This document shows positions 37,418 through 46,508 of a stretch of 64,000 nucleotides of DNA, one piece after another; position 1 is the first letter of the stretch, and each line of letters opens with the position of its first letter. The position numbers and the translations under genes are program-made. The stretch covers positions 1,550,001 through 1,614,000 of the forward strand of contig NZ_VFOS01000001.1 of assembly GCF_006716265.1 (NCBI RefSeq), read 5' to 3'. The notes beneath the pieces were generated by a model. The model was given only the letters and a program-made list of their open reading frames with translations. It had not been told where the DNA came from and made no database searches. This DNA comes from Rarobacter faecitabidus. GTDB lineage: Bacteria > Actinomycetota > Actinomycetes > Actinomycetales > Cellulomonadaceae.

Positions 37418-39613
37418 ATGAGCACCGCAATGACACCGTCGTCGACGCCGCTGCCGAAGTCCGAGGCCGAATTGGTGGCCGTCGCGGACGGGTCGTACTT
37501 CGATCCGCATTCGGTCCTGGGGTTTCATCCCAATCCCGACGGCGTGACGGCGACCGTACGCGTGCGAAGGCCCCTGGCCGACGACGTGACGATCGTCACC
37601 GGCAATGCCGAGTATCGCGCGGTGCATGAGCATGCCGGTGTTTGGTACGCCATCGTGCCCGTCGCGTCATGGGACTACCGAGTGCGCACTCGCTACGGCG
37701 CAGACGTCTCCTTGGCAGACGATCCATATCGCCACCAGCCCACTGTGGGCGAGCTCGATCTGCACCTGATCCGCGAGGGCCGCCACGAGGAATTGTGGCA
37801 TGCGCTTGGAGCGCGGGTGCTCACGGTGGAATCGACCCTCGGGGACGTGCACGGAACGGCCTTCTCCGTGTGGGCGCCCAATGCGCAAGCCGTCCGCGTC
37901 GTCGGGGATTTCAACGGCTGGGACGGCCGCAGTCACGCCATGCGCTCGCTCGGCAGTTCCGGTGTGTGGGAGTTATTCGTCCCCGGCGTCGGAGCGGGGC
38001 AGCGCTACAAGTTCCAGTTGCGCCACCCCGACGGGGCGTGGCGCGAGAAGGCGGACCCGCTGGCCCGCGGCACGGAGGTGCCACCGGCGACAGCCTCGAT
38101 CGTGGTCGACAGCAACTTCACGTGGAGCGACGACGAATGGCTGGCCGACCGCTCGGCGCGAGACCCGCACACAGGTGCCATCAGCATCTACGAGGTACAC
38201 CTTGGCTCGTGGCGACCGGGCCTGAGTTACCGCGACCTGGCGTCCCAGCTCACCGACTACGTCGTTGACCTCGGCTACACGCACGTGGAGTTCCTCCCCG
38301 TTGCTGAACACCCCTTTGGCGGTTCCTGGGGATATCAGGTCACCGGCTACTACGCCCCGACCTCGCGCTTCGGCTCGCCGGACGATTTCCGTTTCCTGGT
38401 CGATTCGCTTCACCGCGCCGGCATCGGCGTCATCCTGGACTGGGTGCCAGCGCACTTCCCCAAGGACGAGTGGGCCCTCGCGCGCTTCGACGGAACGGCG
38501 CTGTACGAGCACCCGGACCCGTTCCTGGGCGAACACCCCGACTGGGGGACCTACATCTTCAACTTCGGCCGCAACGAGGTTCGCAACTTCCTCGTCGCGA
38601 ATGCCGTCTACTGGCTCCAGGAGTTCCACATCGACGGACTGCGCGTCGACGCCGTGGCTTCCATGCTCTACCTCGACTATTCGCGCGAGGCTGGTCAGTG
38701 GCGCCCCAACCAGTTCGGCGGCCGCGAGAACCTGGACGCCATACAGTTCCTGCAGGAGGCCAACGCGACCGCCTACCGCCGCGCACCGGGGATCATGATG
38801 ATCGCCGAGGAATCCACGGCCTGGCCCGGCGTGACTGCGCCCACCTCGGGTGGAGGGCTGGGCTTCGGGCTCAAGTGGAACATGGGCTGGATGAACGACA
38901 CCCTGCGCTATCTGGCGGAATCACCCGTCAACCGCCGCTACCACCACGGCGAGATCACCTTCTCGATGGTCTACGCGTATTCGGAGCGCTACATCCTGCC
39001 GATCAGCCACGATGAGGTCGTGCACGGCAAGGGATCGCTTCTGCGGAAGATGCCGGGCGACGACTGGCAGCAGCACGCCGGCGTTCGCGCGCTGTTCACG
39101 TACCAGTGGTCACACCCCGGCAAGCAGTTGACCTTCATGGGAACCGAGTTCGCCCAGGGCACAGAGTGGAACGAGTCCACGCCCCTCGACTGGTACACGC
39201 TCGACTACCCATCCCACCAGGGCGTCCAGAAGACCGTTCGCGAACTGAACCGGGTATATCGTGAGCACCCCGCGCTATGGAAACTGGACCACGATCCAGC
39301 AGGCTTCCAGTGGCTCGACGCATCCGACGGCAACCACAACACGCTGTCCTACATCCGGCGCGACGGTGAAGGCAATGAGGTCGTGGTGGTGGTCAACTTC
39401 GCTGGCGTCCCCCATGAGGGCTACCGAATCGGGCTCCCGCAGGACGGCACCTGGCGCGAGGTCTTCAACTCGGACGACCTCGCGTTCGGCGGCTCGGGCG
39501 TGGTCAATTCGGGCCCGCTTGAGGCGGAACGCGCGCCGTGCCACGGCCAGGCGCACTCGGTCTCGCTGCGGGTGCCACCACTGGGCGGCCTATTCCTGGT
39601 CCGGCAGGCTTAG
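37418..39613 (+). CDS. glgB: 1,4-alpha-glucan branching enzyme
   Basis: A 731-residue GH13 enzyme that introduces alpha-1,6 branches into glycogen. It has an N-terminal domain ([21 protein letters not shown]), a CBM48 ([21 protein letters not shown]) and a catalytic barrel with [30 protein letters not shown] (nucleophile Asp), [14 protein letters not shown] (acid/base Glu) and [15 protein letters not shown]. This two-N-domain form is typical of actinobacterial GlgB. AAGG lies before the ATG. It stands alone; the debranching gene glgX is far away in the window. Confidence 0.95.
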   Translation: MSTAMTPSSTPLPKSEAELVAVADGSYFDPHSVLGFHPNPDGVTATVRVRRPLADDVTIVTGNAEYRAVHEHAGVWYAIVPVASWDYRVRTRYGADVSLADDPYRHQPTVGELDLHLIREGRHEELWHALGARVLTVESTLGDVHGTAFSVWAPNAQAVRVVGDFNGWDGRSHAMRSLGSSGVWELFVPGVGAGQRYKFQLRHPDGAWREKADPLARGTEVPPATASIVVDSNFTWSDDEWLADRSARDPHTGAISIYEVHLGSWRPGLSYRDLASQLTDYVVDLGYTHVEFLPVAEHPFGGSWGYQVTGYYAPTSRFGSPDDFRFLVDSLHRAGIGVILDWVPAHFPKDEWALARFDGTALYEHPDPFLGEHPDWGTYIFNFGRNEVRNFLVANAVYWLQEFHIDGLRVDAVASMLYLDYSREAGQWRPNQFGGRENLDAIQFLQEANATAYRRAPGIMMIAEESTAWPGVTAPTSGGGLGFGLKWNMGWMNDTLRYLAESPVNRRYHHGEITFSMVYAYSERYILPISHDEVVHGKGSLLRKMPGDDWQQHAGVRALFTYQWSHPGKQLTFMGTEFAQGTEWNESTPLDWYTLDYPSHQGVQKTVRELNRVYREHPALWKLDHDPAGFQWLDASDGNHNTLSYIRRDGEGNEVVVVVNFAGVPHEGYRIGLPQDGTWREVFNSDDLAFGGSGVVNSGPLEAERAPCHGQAHSVSLRVPPLGGLFLVRQA

Positions 39614-39690
39614 CTCGGCGGAACCGGGCAGCTTCTCGCCCTGCTGGGCTGGCCGTTCAACGAAGCCGCCTGCTCGGACGAGGGGTGGCG

Positions 39691-39782
39691 GGCGCTGAGG
39701 GCCGGGACGCCTAGTAGAGCGCGGCGGCGAACGAGTGGCGCGGGCGCTGAGGGCCGGGGCGCCTAGTAGAGCGCGGCGGCGA
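39691..39782. repeat. 52-bp tandem duplication of the cnoX-like 3' end
   Basis: The block at 39691-39730 recurs at 39743-39782 with a single base change. The copy at 39743-39782 contains the last codons and TAG of the thioredoxin/TPR gene. The other copy lies just downstream of that gene and repeats these codons, including the stop, as non-coding sequence. Confidence 0.85.
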
Positions 39783-40692
39783 GAGCACGGCGCGCGGGAG
39801 CGACGCGCGGATCGTCCGCGCCGAGCAGGGCGAAGTAGTCGATGAGCCGGGTGCGCAACTTGTCACGGTCGTCCCCGAATACAGTGGCGATCCTTTGGAT
39901 CAGCCGATCGAGCGCATCCTGCACCTTGCCCCCGGCCAGATCCAGATCGGCGACCGCCAGTTGCGCATCGACGTCGTCGGGTGAATCGGCAGCAGCCCGA
40001 CGAATCGCGGCCGCATCCGCGCCCTCAAGGCGCAGTAGCAGGTTGGTCTGCGCCAAGCCGGCAGCGGCGTCCTGGTCGCGGGGATCCTGCGCGAGCGCCT
40101 TCTCATACGCAGCGACCGCGCCCGCGAAGTCTCCCGATTCCAGCGCGTCGAACGCCTCCTGGTGCAGCGGCGGCAGTGGCTTGTCGGCGACGGCGGGGGC
40201 CTCGTCCTCGGCGACGGGTTCGTCGCTCGGCGCCTTGCCGGTGACCCCGTTCGCGGCGGCGGCCTGCAGAACCTGGTCAACGACGTCGCGGATCTGATCC
40301 AGTTCAGCCGTGCCCTGGAACAGCGGAACGGGCTGACCTCCCAGAACGGCAACGACGTACGGAACGCCCTGCGCCTGCAGCGCTCGCGCAATATTGGGCG
40401 ACGTCTCGGCGTCGACGCGGGCGAGCTGGAAGGCGCCGTCCTTCTCGTCGGCGATCTGACTGAGATGCGCGGCGACCTGCTGGCACGTCGGGTCGCTGGG
40501 CAGCCACACGAGTAGCAGGACCAGGTAGTTCGCAGACCCCTCGACAACGGGCTGGAAGTTCGTGTCGGTCACGTCGACGACCCACTTGCCGCCGTGCGCA
40601 GCCCCCTCGACGGGCGCGGGGGCGGGCTTGCCAAGGCTGGAAAGGTCAACGGCTCCGCGCAGCGAGAATTGCGGCTGAGCTGGCTGAGACAT
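39763..40692 (-). CDS. Thioredoxin-domain/TPR protein, CnoX (YbbN)-like
   Basis: A 309-residue soluble protein. Residues about 45-145 form a thioredoxin fold (NYLVLLLVWLPSDPTCQQVAAHL, then VPYVVAVLGGQPV), but the CxxC is reduced to a single Cys in SDPTC, as in several CnoX proteins. After an acidic linker, TPR-like helices follow (HQEAFDALESGDFAGAVAAYEKALAQDPRDQDAAAGLAQ). Members act as holdases or co-chaperones for GroEL or DnaK. It ends in ALY at a site with a 52-bp tandem duplication, and follows the lipoprotein gene by 27 bp. Confidence 0.85.
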   Translation of the reverse strand: MSQPAQPQFSLRGAVDLSSLGKPAPAPVEGAAHGGKWVVDVTDTNFQPVVEGSANYLVLLLVWLPSDPTCQQVAAHLSQIADEKDGAFQLARVDAETSPNIARALQAQGVPYVVAVLGGQPVPLFQGTAELDQIRDVVDQVLQAAAANGVTGKAPSDEPVAEDEAPAVADKPLPPLHQEAFDALESGDFAGAVAAYEKALAQDPRDQDAAAGLAQTNLLLRLEGADAAAIRRAAADSPDDVDAQLAVADLDLAGGKVQDALDRLIQRIATVFGDDRDKLRTRLIDYFALLGADDPRVAPARRALAAALY

Positions 40693-40719
40693 TACTGCTC
40701 CTCGAGATCGTTCAGGGTG

Positions 40720-41706
40720 TCACTTAAGGCTAGCGGCGATGCGCGCGTTTTCCGCGCCGACCACCTGGATCGCACTTTCGTCGACGGGCAGGACCATGGC
40801 CACGACGATCTGCCGGTCCGTCACGAGCCGGTTCGTCACGGTCTTGCCTGCTAGGAGCGCGGTGTCGATCGCGTCAGGCGTGATCTTCGCGCCCTTCGGG
40901 GCCGCGGCTGTCTCGCGGGCGGTGAGCGCAGTCACGACGAGGGTGCCGCCATCGGCCAGGCTCCAGGCGCGGGTCGTGGCTTCCTCGGATGGCGGACGGC
41001 TGATCGCGTAGGAGTAGGTACCCTTCACCTCCGTGAGTCCCTTGGTCAACTCGGCACGGCGTGATTCGATCGACGCGCGAAGCTCGTCCTCAGCATTGAA
41101 CTGCGATGCGGATTGAGCGCCAGCGCCATTGTTCAGAACGTCGACGTACCCGTCGACGGCCGCGTTGATGGCCTCTCCGTCCGCGCCGGCGAGGTCGATC
41201 TCCGCCGCAGGGGTCGCCAGGCTGAGTGCGGCGCCCGGGAACAGCCGGACCCAGGCCCACATGGCGTAGTTCTCGCGAGCGCTCGGCTGCGTCACGACGA
41301 CGAGCCGCTGGGGTTGAAGGTCCTCCGGCTGCTCCGTCACCAGCAGGGACGAGCGCGGCCACGTATCCGTATCGCTCACGGATGACGACTGGATCCCGGC
41401 GGGTATCGCCGTGATCTGCGCGCTATCGCCTGTGGCGGTCGCGATCGTGTACTGGGCGGCGCGGATCTTCGCCGCTGGACCGAAGGCGGCCTGCGCCAGG
41501 GCGCCCGCGTCGCGAGCCACGTCCGCGGTGCCCAGGGCAACGGCGATCCGCCCGGCCACGGCTTGGACCTGGGACGGCGTCAGGACCGCCTCGACCGTCG
41601 CCGGGACCGGTGTCGGGTGGGGCTGGGGAAGGGCGGACGAGCATCCCGCCGCCGCCAACGCCAGAGCAATGCCCAGGGCGCTCAGCCTGGAAAGCGACTT
41701 GTTCAT
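40720..41706 (-). CDS. Actinobacterial lipoprotein of unknown function
   Basis: A 328-residue protein with a lipoprotein signal peptide: hydrophobic LGIALALAAAGC with the lipidated Cys at 22, then a Pro/Thr-rich linker. No enzymatic motif is recognised; the mature part is Ala-rich with alternating strands and helices (ENYAMWAWVRLFPGAAL). It overlaps the upstream membrane-protein gene by 4 bp and precedes the CnoX-like gene by 27 bp. The three genes look like a conserved envelope-related unit, with the lipoprotein and membrane protein perhaps interacting outside the cell. Confidence 0.8.
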   Translation of the reverse strand: MNKSLSRLSALGIALALAAAGCSSALPQPHPTPVPATVEAVLTPSQVQAVAGRIAVALGTADVARDAGALAQAAFGPAAKIRAAQYTIATATGDSAQITAIPAGIQSSSVSDTDTWPRSSLLVTEQPEDLQPQRLVVVTQPSARENYAMWAWVRLFPGAALSLATPAAEIDLAGADGEAINAAVDGYVDVLNNGAGAQSASQFNAEDELRASIESRRAELTKGLTEVKGTYSYAISRPPSEEATTRAWSLADGGTLVVTALTARETAAAPKGAKITPDAIDTALLAGKTVTNRLVTDRQIVVAMVLPVDESAIQVVGAENARIAASLK

Positions 41707-43442
41707 TTCTTCCCCCAGTCCGAGTACTCCGGCGGGAGTTGGCCCAATTCTCTCAGTTCGCGCAATCGGCGGCGGGTCATGGGTGGGTTGGACGAGGCGG
41801 GCACCGACTCTGGGGCCGTTGCACCTGCCTGAGCGTCGGGCGACGCAGGCGACACCGTGTCGGCCGCAACAGCGGCCGGGACCCCATCGATGGGGGGTTC
41901 GCCCGCAGAAGCCTCAGACTCCTGTTCGGCCTCGAACGCGCCCTCCGCCGTGGCGGGAGGAGCGAATTGGGGAACGTACTCGTACGCGTCCTGCGGCTGC
42001 GAGAAAGGCGACCAATCGGACGACGGATCGCCCGCGCCGGGGATGGGCTGCTGGGCGGCGGGAACCGTGAGCCCAGTCGACTGCGATTCCCCGGCAGGTG
42101 CCTGCCGCCTGGCGGGCAGGTCCGAACCCTTCAAGGCCGCATCGACTTCCGAGCGATGCCGCGCAGCGGCCTCGTCGGCCGCATGCTCCGACCTGCCCTC
42201 GTTCGCGGGCGCGTCGGCTGGCTCAGCGTCGGCGGCGGGCGCGTCGGCTGGCTCAGCGTCGGCGGCGGGCGCGTCGGCTGGCTCAGCGTCGGCGGCGGGC
42301 GCGTCGGCTGGCTCACCGTCGGCGGCGGGCGCGTCGGCTGGCTCGGCGTCGGCTGGCTCAGCGTCGGCGGCGGGCGCGTCGGCTGGCTCAGCGTCGGCGG
42401 CGGGCGCGTCGGCTGGCTCAGCGTCGGCAGCTGGCTCGGCGTCGGCGGCGGGCGCGTCGGCTGGCTCAGCGTCGGCGGCGGGCGCGTCGCGGAACGGCGA
42501 GGCGGGCAGTGCGCCGATGGAGACCACCTCGATGGCCGAGTCGTCGCCGGACACTTCCGTGTCCAGATCCGCGGCCTCGACCCCGGGTGCGGCGTGATGG
42601 GAAGCGACGGAGGACTCGTCCTCAGCGCGCGGGGCGAATGCGGATGGCAACGGCGCGTCGGCGGGGTCGGGCCGATCTACGCCCTCGTAGGCCGGCGCTA
42701 CGTGCGGGCTGTAGTCACTCGCGGCGACGAGAACCCCATCGGGCACTTCGCCGGCGAGGTCGGTGTCTGTGGGCGCGGCTTCGGGCAAGGATTCCTTCGA
42801 GTCATCGTCGTCAGCATCCCGGCGCGCGGAACGGCGCCACACGAGCGCCAGGACCAGCCCGGCCAGGACGAGGAGCCCGCCTACGGTCAGCCCGGGAACG
42901 AGCCACGTCTGCGGAGTGGGAACGTTCCATTCGAGGCTCAGTGATACGGTGCCCGCGAGAGTGCCGTCCGGCCCCACGGATGCCGCCAGCGCAACGATCT
43001 CGTCGCTCGTGGAGGTCCAACTCAACTCAGCGGCCGGTGAGCCGTCCGCTTCGATCAGCCACATATCGCTGCCGCTTGGCGTCGGCAACGCGGCAGCGTC
43101 GCCCGGCTGCTCGACCACTCTGAGCGCGGTCTTGCTCGTCAATCCCGTCACCGTCGCGTGCGGCGCCGTGCCGATCCAGCCGAGTACGTCCGCGCGCCTG
43201 CCGAGCACGATCACGGCCGTGTTCGCGTCGCTCGCCTGGGCGGTGAGGAGCACCGAGTCGGCTCCCGCGCTGAGCACACCGCGATCGGTCACGATCATGG
43301 GCGAGGAGGACGAGGCCACCGGCGTGATCCTGCCATCCGGGCGCCACCAGGTGGCGGTTCCCACCCCGAGGACCGCCACGACGAGCCCCGCCGCTATGAG
43401 GGCGAGAGGCAGCAGCTTTTGAGTCAGATGTTGTCTATGCAT
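41703..43442 (-). CDS. Membrane protein with extracellular domain and repeat-rich cytoplasmic tail
   Basis: A 579-residue protein. The first helix (LLPLALIAAGLVVAVLGVG) acts as signal anchor, an extracellular domain of about 140 residues follows, and a second helix (WLVPGLTVGGLLVLAGLVLAL) ends at RRSARRD. The remaining 370 residues are acidic and Ala/Pro-rich, with about nine tandem copies of a decapeptide of type ADAPADAEPA encoded by a DNA minisatellite. The last part, ending MTRRRLRELRELGQLPPEYSDWGKK, is a basic and conserved-looking tail. Function unknown; it is translationally coupled to the lipoprotein gene. Confidence 0.8.
   Translation of the reverse strand: MHRQHLTQKLLPLALIAAGLVVAVLGVGTATWWRPDGRITPVASSSSPMIVTDRGVLSAGADSVLLTAQASDANTAVIVLGRRADVLGWIGTAPHATVTGLTSKTALRVVEQPGDAAALPTPSGSDMWLIEADGSPAAELSWTSTSDEIVALAASVGPDGTLAGTVSLSLEWNVPTPQTWLVPGLTVGGLLVLAGLVLALVWRRSARRDADDDDSKESLPEAAPTDTDLAGEVPDGVLVAASDYSPHVAPAYEGVDRPDPADAPLPSAFAPRAEDESSVASHHAAPGVEAADLDTEVSGDDSAIEVVSIGALPASPFRDAPAADAEPADAPAADAEPAADAEPADAPAADAEPADAPAADAEPADAEPADAPAADGEPADAPAADAEPADAPAADAEPADAPAADAEPADAPANEGRSEHAADEAAARHRSEVDAALKGSDLPARRQAPAGESQSTGLTVPAAQQPIPGAGDPSSDWSPFSQPQDAYEYVPQFAPPATAEGAFEAEQESEASAGEPPIDGVPAAVAADTVSPASPDAQAGATAPESVPASSNPPMTRRRLRELRELGQLPPEYSDWGKK
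42205..42489. repeat. In-frame 30-bp minisatellite
   Basis: Tandem copies of a 30-bp unit containing GCGTCGGCTGGCTCAGCGTC run through this block inside a coding region. Units at 42211, 42241, 42271 and 42301 are almost identical; later units have 12-bp and 18-bp insertions, all in multiples of three. The frame is preserved, so copy-number changes would alter only tail length. Confidence 0.9.
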
Positions 43443-43629
43443 TGCTCGGCAAGCCTAACTGTTGAACCTTCGAATCGTCGGATGGTGCTGCCATTGGGCG
43501 GTACTTGGTGCCGGAATCGTCCGGGCTGCGGGACGAATTGGGCTGACAAGAACGTGGACATGGCCTGACCATTCAGCCTGGTCCAAGTAGGGTGGTGGAT
43601 AGTGTGAGGAAACGGCTACAGGAGAACCG

Positions 43630-45192
43630 ATGACGCAGGAGACGACCCCCTTCCCCCTGACCTTCCGCGGCTACGAGCGCGAGCCGGTGGATGCCGCGTT
43701 GCAGACGCTACGCGAACAGGTCGCACGGGGCGAACACCAGTTGAACGAGGCGCGTTCTCGCATCGCGAAACTCGACCAGCGCATTCTGCACGCCGAAGGC
43801 GAGATCGCCCAGTCGCGACTGGCCGCCGCCGAGGCGCAGGCGCGCATCGCGGAGATAGACCAGCCGAGTTACGCGGGCCTCGGGGCGCGCGTCGAAGTAC
43901 TGCTCCGCTCCGCAGAGGAGCAGTCGGCCACGCTCATCTCCACCGCCGTCAAGCAGGCCGAGGCCGCGCGCAATGAGGCGGAGGCGGAATCGACGAAGCT
44001 CCTCGCGGATGCCCATCAGCGATCGGATCAGATGCTGTCGGAAGCCCGCCGCCAGAGCTCACAAATCGTTGAAAGCGCCAAGCAGGAGAGCCAGACGAGG
44101 CTCGAGGCCGCCGAACTCGCCGCCACCGAAGCGCGGGAAGCCGCAGCGCGCGACGCCGAACGAGTCCGGCTCGAAGCCGATGCGACTGCGGTCGCGGATC
44201 GGTCATCGCTCGAGGCTGAGATCGCAAGCAAGCGCGCGCAGGCGAACGCGGAGGTGACCTCGATCCTGGAGGAGGCCAAGGGCGAGGCCGCCGATCTCCT
44301 GACGGCGGCTCACGCCGAGGCCGCCGAGCTACGCGACACATCTCAGCGCGAGGCCGCCGACCTGGTCACAAGCGCGCGCACCGAGGCACAGGGCATCGTC
44401 GACGCCGCCCGGCAGGAAGCGGACCAGCTCCGCATCCAGGCCGCCGGCGCCGCGAAGTCCGACCGGGACAACGCACGCACGGCCGCAGAGGAACAACTCG
44501 CGTCCGCTCGTGCCCACGCGGATTCGCTTCGTGCCGAAGCGCAATCGGCACTCGACCAGGCCAACGAGAACGCCGCGATCATCCGCGGTCAGGCGCAGGC
44601 CGAACTCGCAGTCGCCCAGGCCGAGGCCGCCGACGCCCGCACCGCGGCCCAGTCGGAGTTGGATAAGGCACGTAGCGACGCCGCCGACCTGCTCGCCACC
44701 GCACGCGAACGTCTCGAGGATGCCAGGAAGCAGGCGGAAGAGATGCACAGCGCTGCACGACGCCAGCGCAGCGAGGCTGAGCTGGCCGTGGCCAAGGAGC
44801 GCGACGAAACCCTGGCAGCTATTCGCGACGAGGCCGAGGCCGCGCGCCAGCGCGTGGGGGATCTCGTCCAGAAGTCTTCGGCCCAGGCGGCTGAGGCGGA
44901 GGCACGTGCCGCCGCCGCCCTCGAGCAGTACGAGAAGGTCCAGGCAGATGTGGCGCACTTGCGGTCGTCCGCGCTCGCCGAGGCCGAGCAGCGTTCGGAG
45001 GGCATCCTGGACGCGGCGCGGGCCGATGCCGAACGTATCCGCACCGAGGCGGCGGAACGAGCGGCCGAGGAACTCACTTCGATTCGCGCCGAGGTCGATT
45101 CCCTCCGCGATGAGCGCGATGCGATCTCCGGCCACCTCAAGGACCTGCGCACTTTGCTGAAAAGCACCATCGCTCCGGAGGTAGCGGAGTAG
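43630..45192 (+). CDS. DivIVA-like long coiled-coil protein
   Basis: A 520-residue cytoplasmic protein. It begins PLTFRGYEREPVDAALQTL, like the membrane-binding N-terminus of DivIVA proteins (F-RGY-xx-VD). Almost all the rest is Ala/Glu/Arg/Gln-rich heptad coiled coil (for example ADLLTAAHAEAAELRDTSQ) up to residue about 510. It is much longer than Wag31/DivIVA and closer in build to actinobacterial polarity scaffolds. AGGAG precedes the ATG. It is probably a cell-pole or septum scaffold; its precise partner is not shown by the sequence. Confidence 0.8.
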   Translation: MTQETTPFPLTFRGYEREPVDAALQTLREQVARGEHQLNEARSRIAKLDQRILHAEGEIAQSRLAAAEAQARIAEIDQPSYAGLGARVEVLLRSAEEQSATLISTAVKQAEAARNEAEAESTKLLADAHQRSDQMLSEARRQSSQIVESAKQESQTRLEAAELAATEAREAAARDAERVRLEADATAVADRSSLEAEIASKRAQANAEVTSILEEAKGEAADLLTAAHAEAAELRDTSQREAADLVTSARTEAQGIVDAARQEADQLRIQAAGAAKSDRDNARTAAEEQLASARAHADSLRAEAQSALDQANENAAIIRGQAQAELAVAQAEAADARTAAQSELDKARSDAADLLATARERLEDARKQAEEMHSAARRQRSEAELAVAKERDETLAAIRDEAEAARQRVGDLVQKSSAQAAEAEARAAAALEQYEKVQADVAHLRSSALAEAEQRSEGILDAARADAERIRTEAAERAAEELTSIRAEVDSLRDERDAISGHLKDLRTLLKSTIAPEVAE

Positions 45193-45260
45193 TCACCATC
45201 GAGTTCGCGCGATGCGAACGCCAACCAGTGCGCGGCGCCCCCTCGTGCCTGCCGGGCTTC

Positions 45261-45989
45261 CTACTGCACGGGAGCATCCCACTGGGTCGGCAACGGCGTG
45301 GGGAACTCGGGAGCGACGTGCGCGACGATCTCGTCCAGCACGCGGCGCACCGCCTTCTCGCCAACCCAGAGATGCTTGGCGCCGTCCACCGCAATGAGTT
45401 CCGCCTGCGGGACGCGGGCGAAGCGGCGGGCGGCCTCCGGCGGCTGTAGATAGTCGTCGAGTTCGGGGACGAGGATCACGAGCGGCTTGCCGAAGGCGGC
45501 CCAGCGATCCAGATCCTCATCGGTCGCGCGATGCAACGGCGGCGAAAGGAGGATCGCGCCCTCGATGCGCGGATCCGCCCCGTACTTCAGCGTCAACTCC
45601 GTACCGAAGGACCAGCCGACCACCCACTGCCGCGGCAGCCCGCGCTCCTGTGCGAATTCGAGAAGGGCGGCAACGTCGTGGCGCTCCCCCGCACCCTCGT
45701 CGAACGTGCCATCGCTCGTGCCGCGCGGTGACGAGGTTCCGCGCGTGTTGAACCGGACCACTGCGATGTCCGCGAGCGCAGGAAGCCGCCACGCCGCCTT
45801 GCGCAAGACGTGTGAATCCATGTAGCCGCCGTGGGTGGGCAGCGGATGCAGCGTTAGGAGTGTGGCCCTCACCGGCGCGGTGGCCGGTAACGCCAGTTCG
45901 CCAACTAATCGCAGGCCATCGGAGGTGCGCAGCTCGATGTCCTCGCGGTGGGCGGGCAGGACCGATGTCGCTCGAATCTCGTGACTCAT
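45261..45989 (-). CDS. Alpha/beta hydrolase
   Basis: A 242-residue alpha/beta hydrolase. The oxyanion region is LLTLHPLPTHGGYMDS, the nucleophile elbow is VVGWSFGTEL (Ser in GWSFG), the acid is probably in LVPELDDYLQPPE, and the His is in DGAKHLWVGE. It resembles KTN/dienelactone-hydrolase-like proteins (AVVRFNTRGTSSPRG). The start is at the ATG of MSHEIRATS; the frame extends upstream but that part is Pro/Arg-rich and implausible. Substrate unknown; it is convergent with the coiled-coil gene. Confidence 0.85.
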   Translation of the reverse strand: MSHEIRATSVLPAHREDIELRTSDGLRLVGELALPATAPVRATLLTLHPLPTHGGYMDSHVLRKAAWRLPALADIAVVRFNTRGTSSPRGTSDGTFDEGAGERHDVAALLEFAQERGLPRQWVVGWSFGTELTLKYGADPRIEGAILLSPPLHRATDEDLDRWAAFGKPLVILVPELDDYLQPPEAARRFARVPQAELIAVDGAKHLWVGEKAVRRVLDEIVAHVAPEFPTPLPTQWDAPVQ

Positions 45990-46050
45990 AATGACACCAG
46001 GATAGTGACCGTCCGGGCGGTGTCGGTGCGGGGGTGTCGGTCGCCGCGTG

Positions 46051-46341
46051 TCAGTGGCCGATGCGCCAGCAGGCCGCGTGCCAGTGGCGCCTGCTCTCAA
46101 GGCCGTCGCGGGCGCCGAGGACGGTCTCGGCACGCCACGCAGCCACGTGCGCCTCGCCCGGCGCTATGACGCGGTGACATCCTGGGCAGGTGTACTGCTT
46201 CTCGGAGTGCCGTATCTGCTGAACCACCCACTCCTCGCCGTCACGAGTCACACTGGATCGTCCACCCGTTGCGCGATCGACGTTGAGTTCCGGCGCGGGC
46301 TTGCCGTAGGGACGGCGGCTGGAACGGCGGCTACTGGGCAC
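46051..46341 (-). CDS. Small zinc-ribbon-like actinobacterial protein
   Basis: A 96-residue basic protein. After a Ser/Arg/Pro-rich N-terminus comes EWVVQQIRHSEKQYTCPGCHRVIAPGEAHVAAW and a C-terminal RRHWHAACWR. The CPGCH and HWHAAC blocks are spaced like metal ligands, so zinc binding is likely. Similar short proteins are common next to alpha/beta hydrolase genes in actinobacteria, sometimes misnamed ATP/GTP-binding protein. Its function is unknown. It may be transcribed with the hydrolase gene on the same strand. Confidence 0.75.
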   Translation of the reverse strand: MPSSRRSSRRPYGKPAPELNVDRATGGRSSVTRDGEEWVVQQIRHSEKQYTCPGCHRVIAPGEAHVAAWRAETVLGARDGLESRRHWHAACWRIGH

Positions 46342-46508
46342 ATTTCTATTGTCACGCCAAGCTGGTTCGCGGCCAAATGCCAGGAACAGGCGGTAACGTT
46401 GAGTGCGCCAGACTCGCGGCGGCCCTGTTCACTGGTTAGCGATGCGCCCTGCGGGCAATTCGATCTCGCCGGCCGGCGTCTCGACCACAAGATTCGTAAG
46501 GACACACA

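Noticed and set aside
39843-40692. CnoX-like gene as an active thioredoxin
   Set aside because: The CxxC motif is missing; only one Cys remains (SDPTC), so a chaperone-type role is more likely than disulfide reduction.
42205-42489. Regular 30-bp repeats that could be taken for a CRISPR array
   Set aside because: Units are directly adjacent with no unique spacers, and they encode an in-frame decapeptide repeat of a membrane protein.
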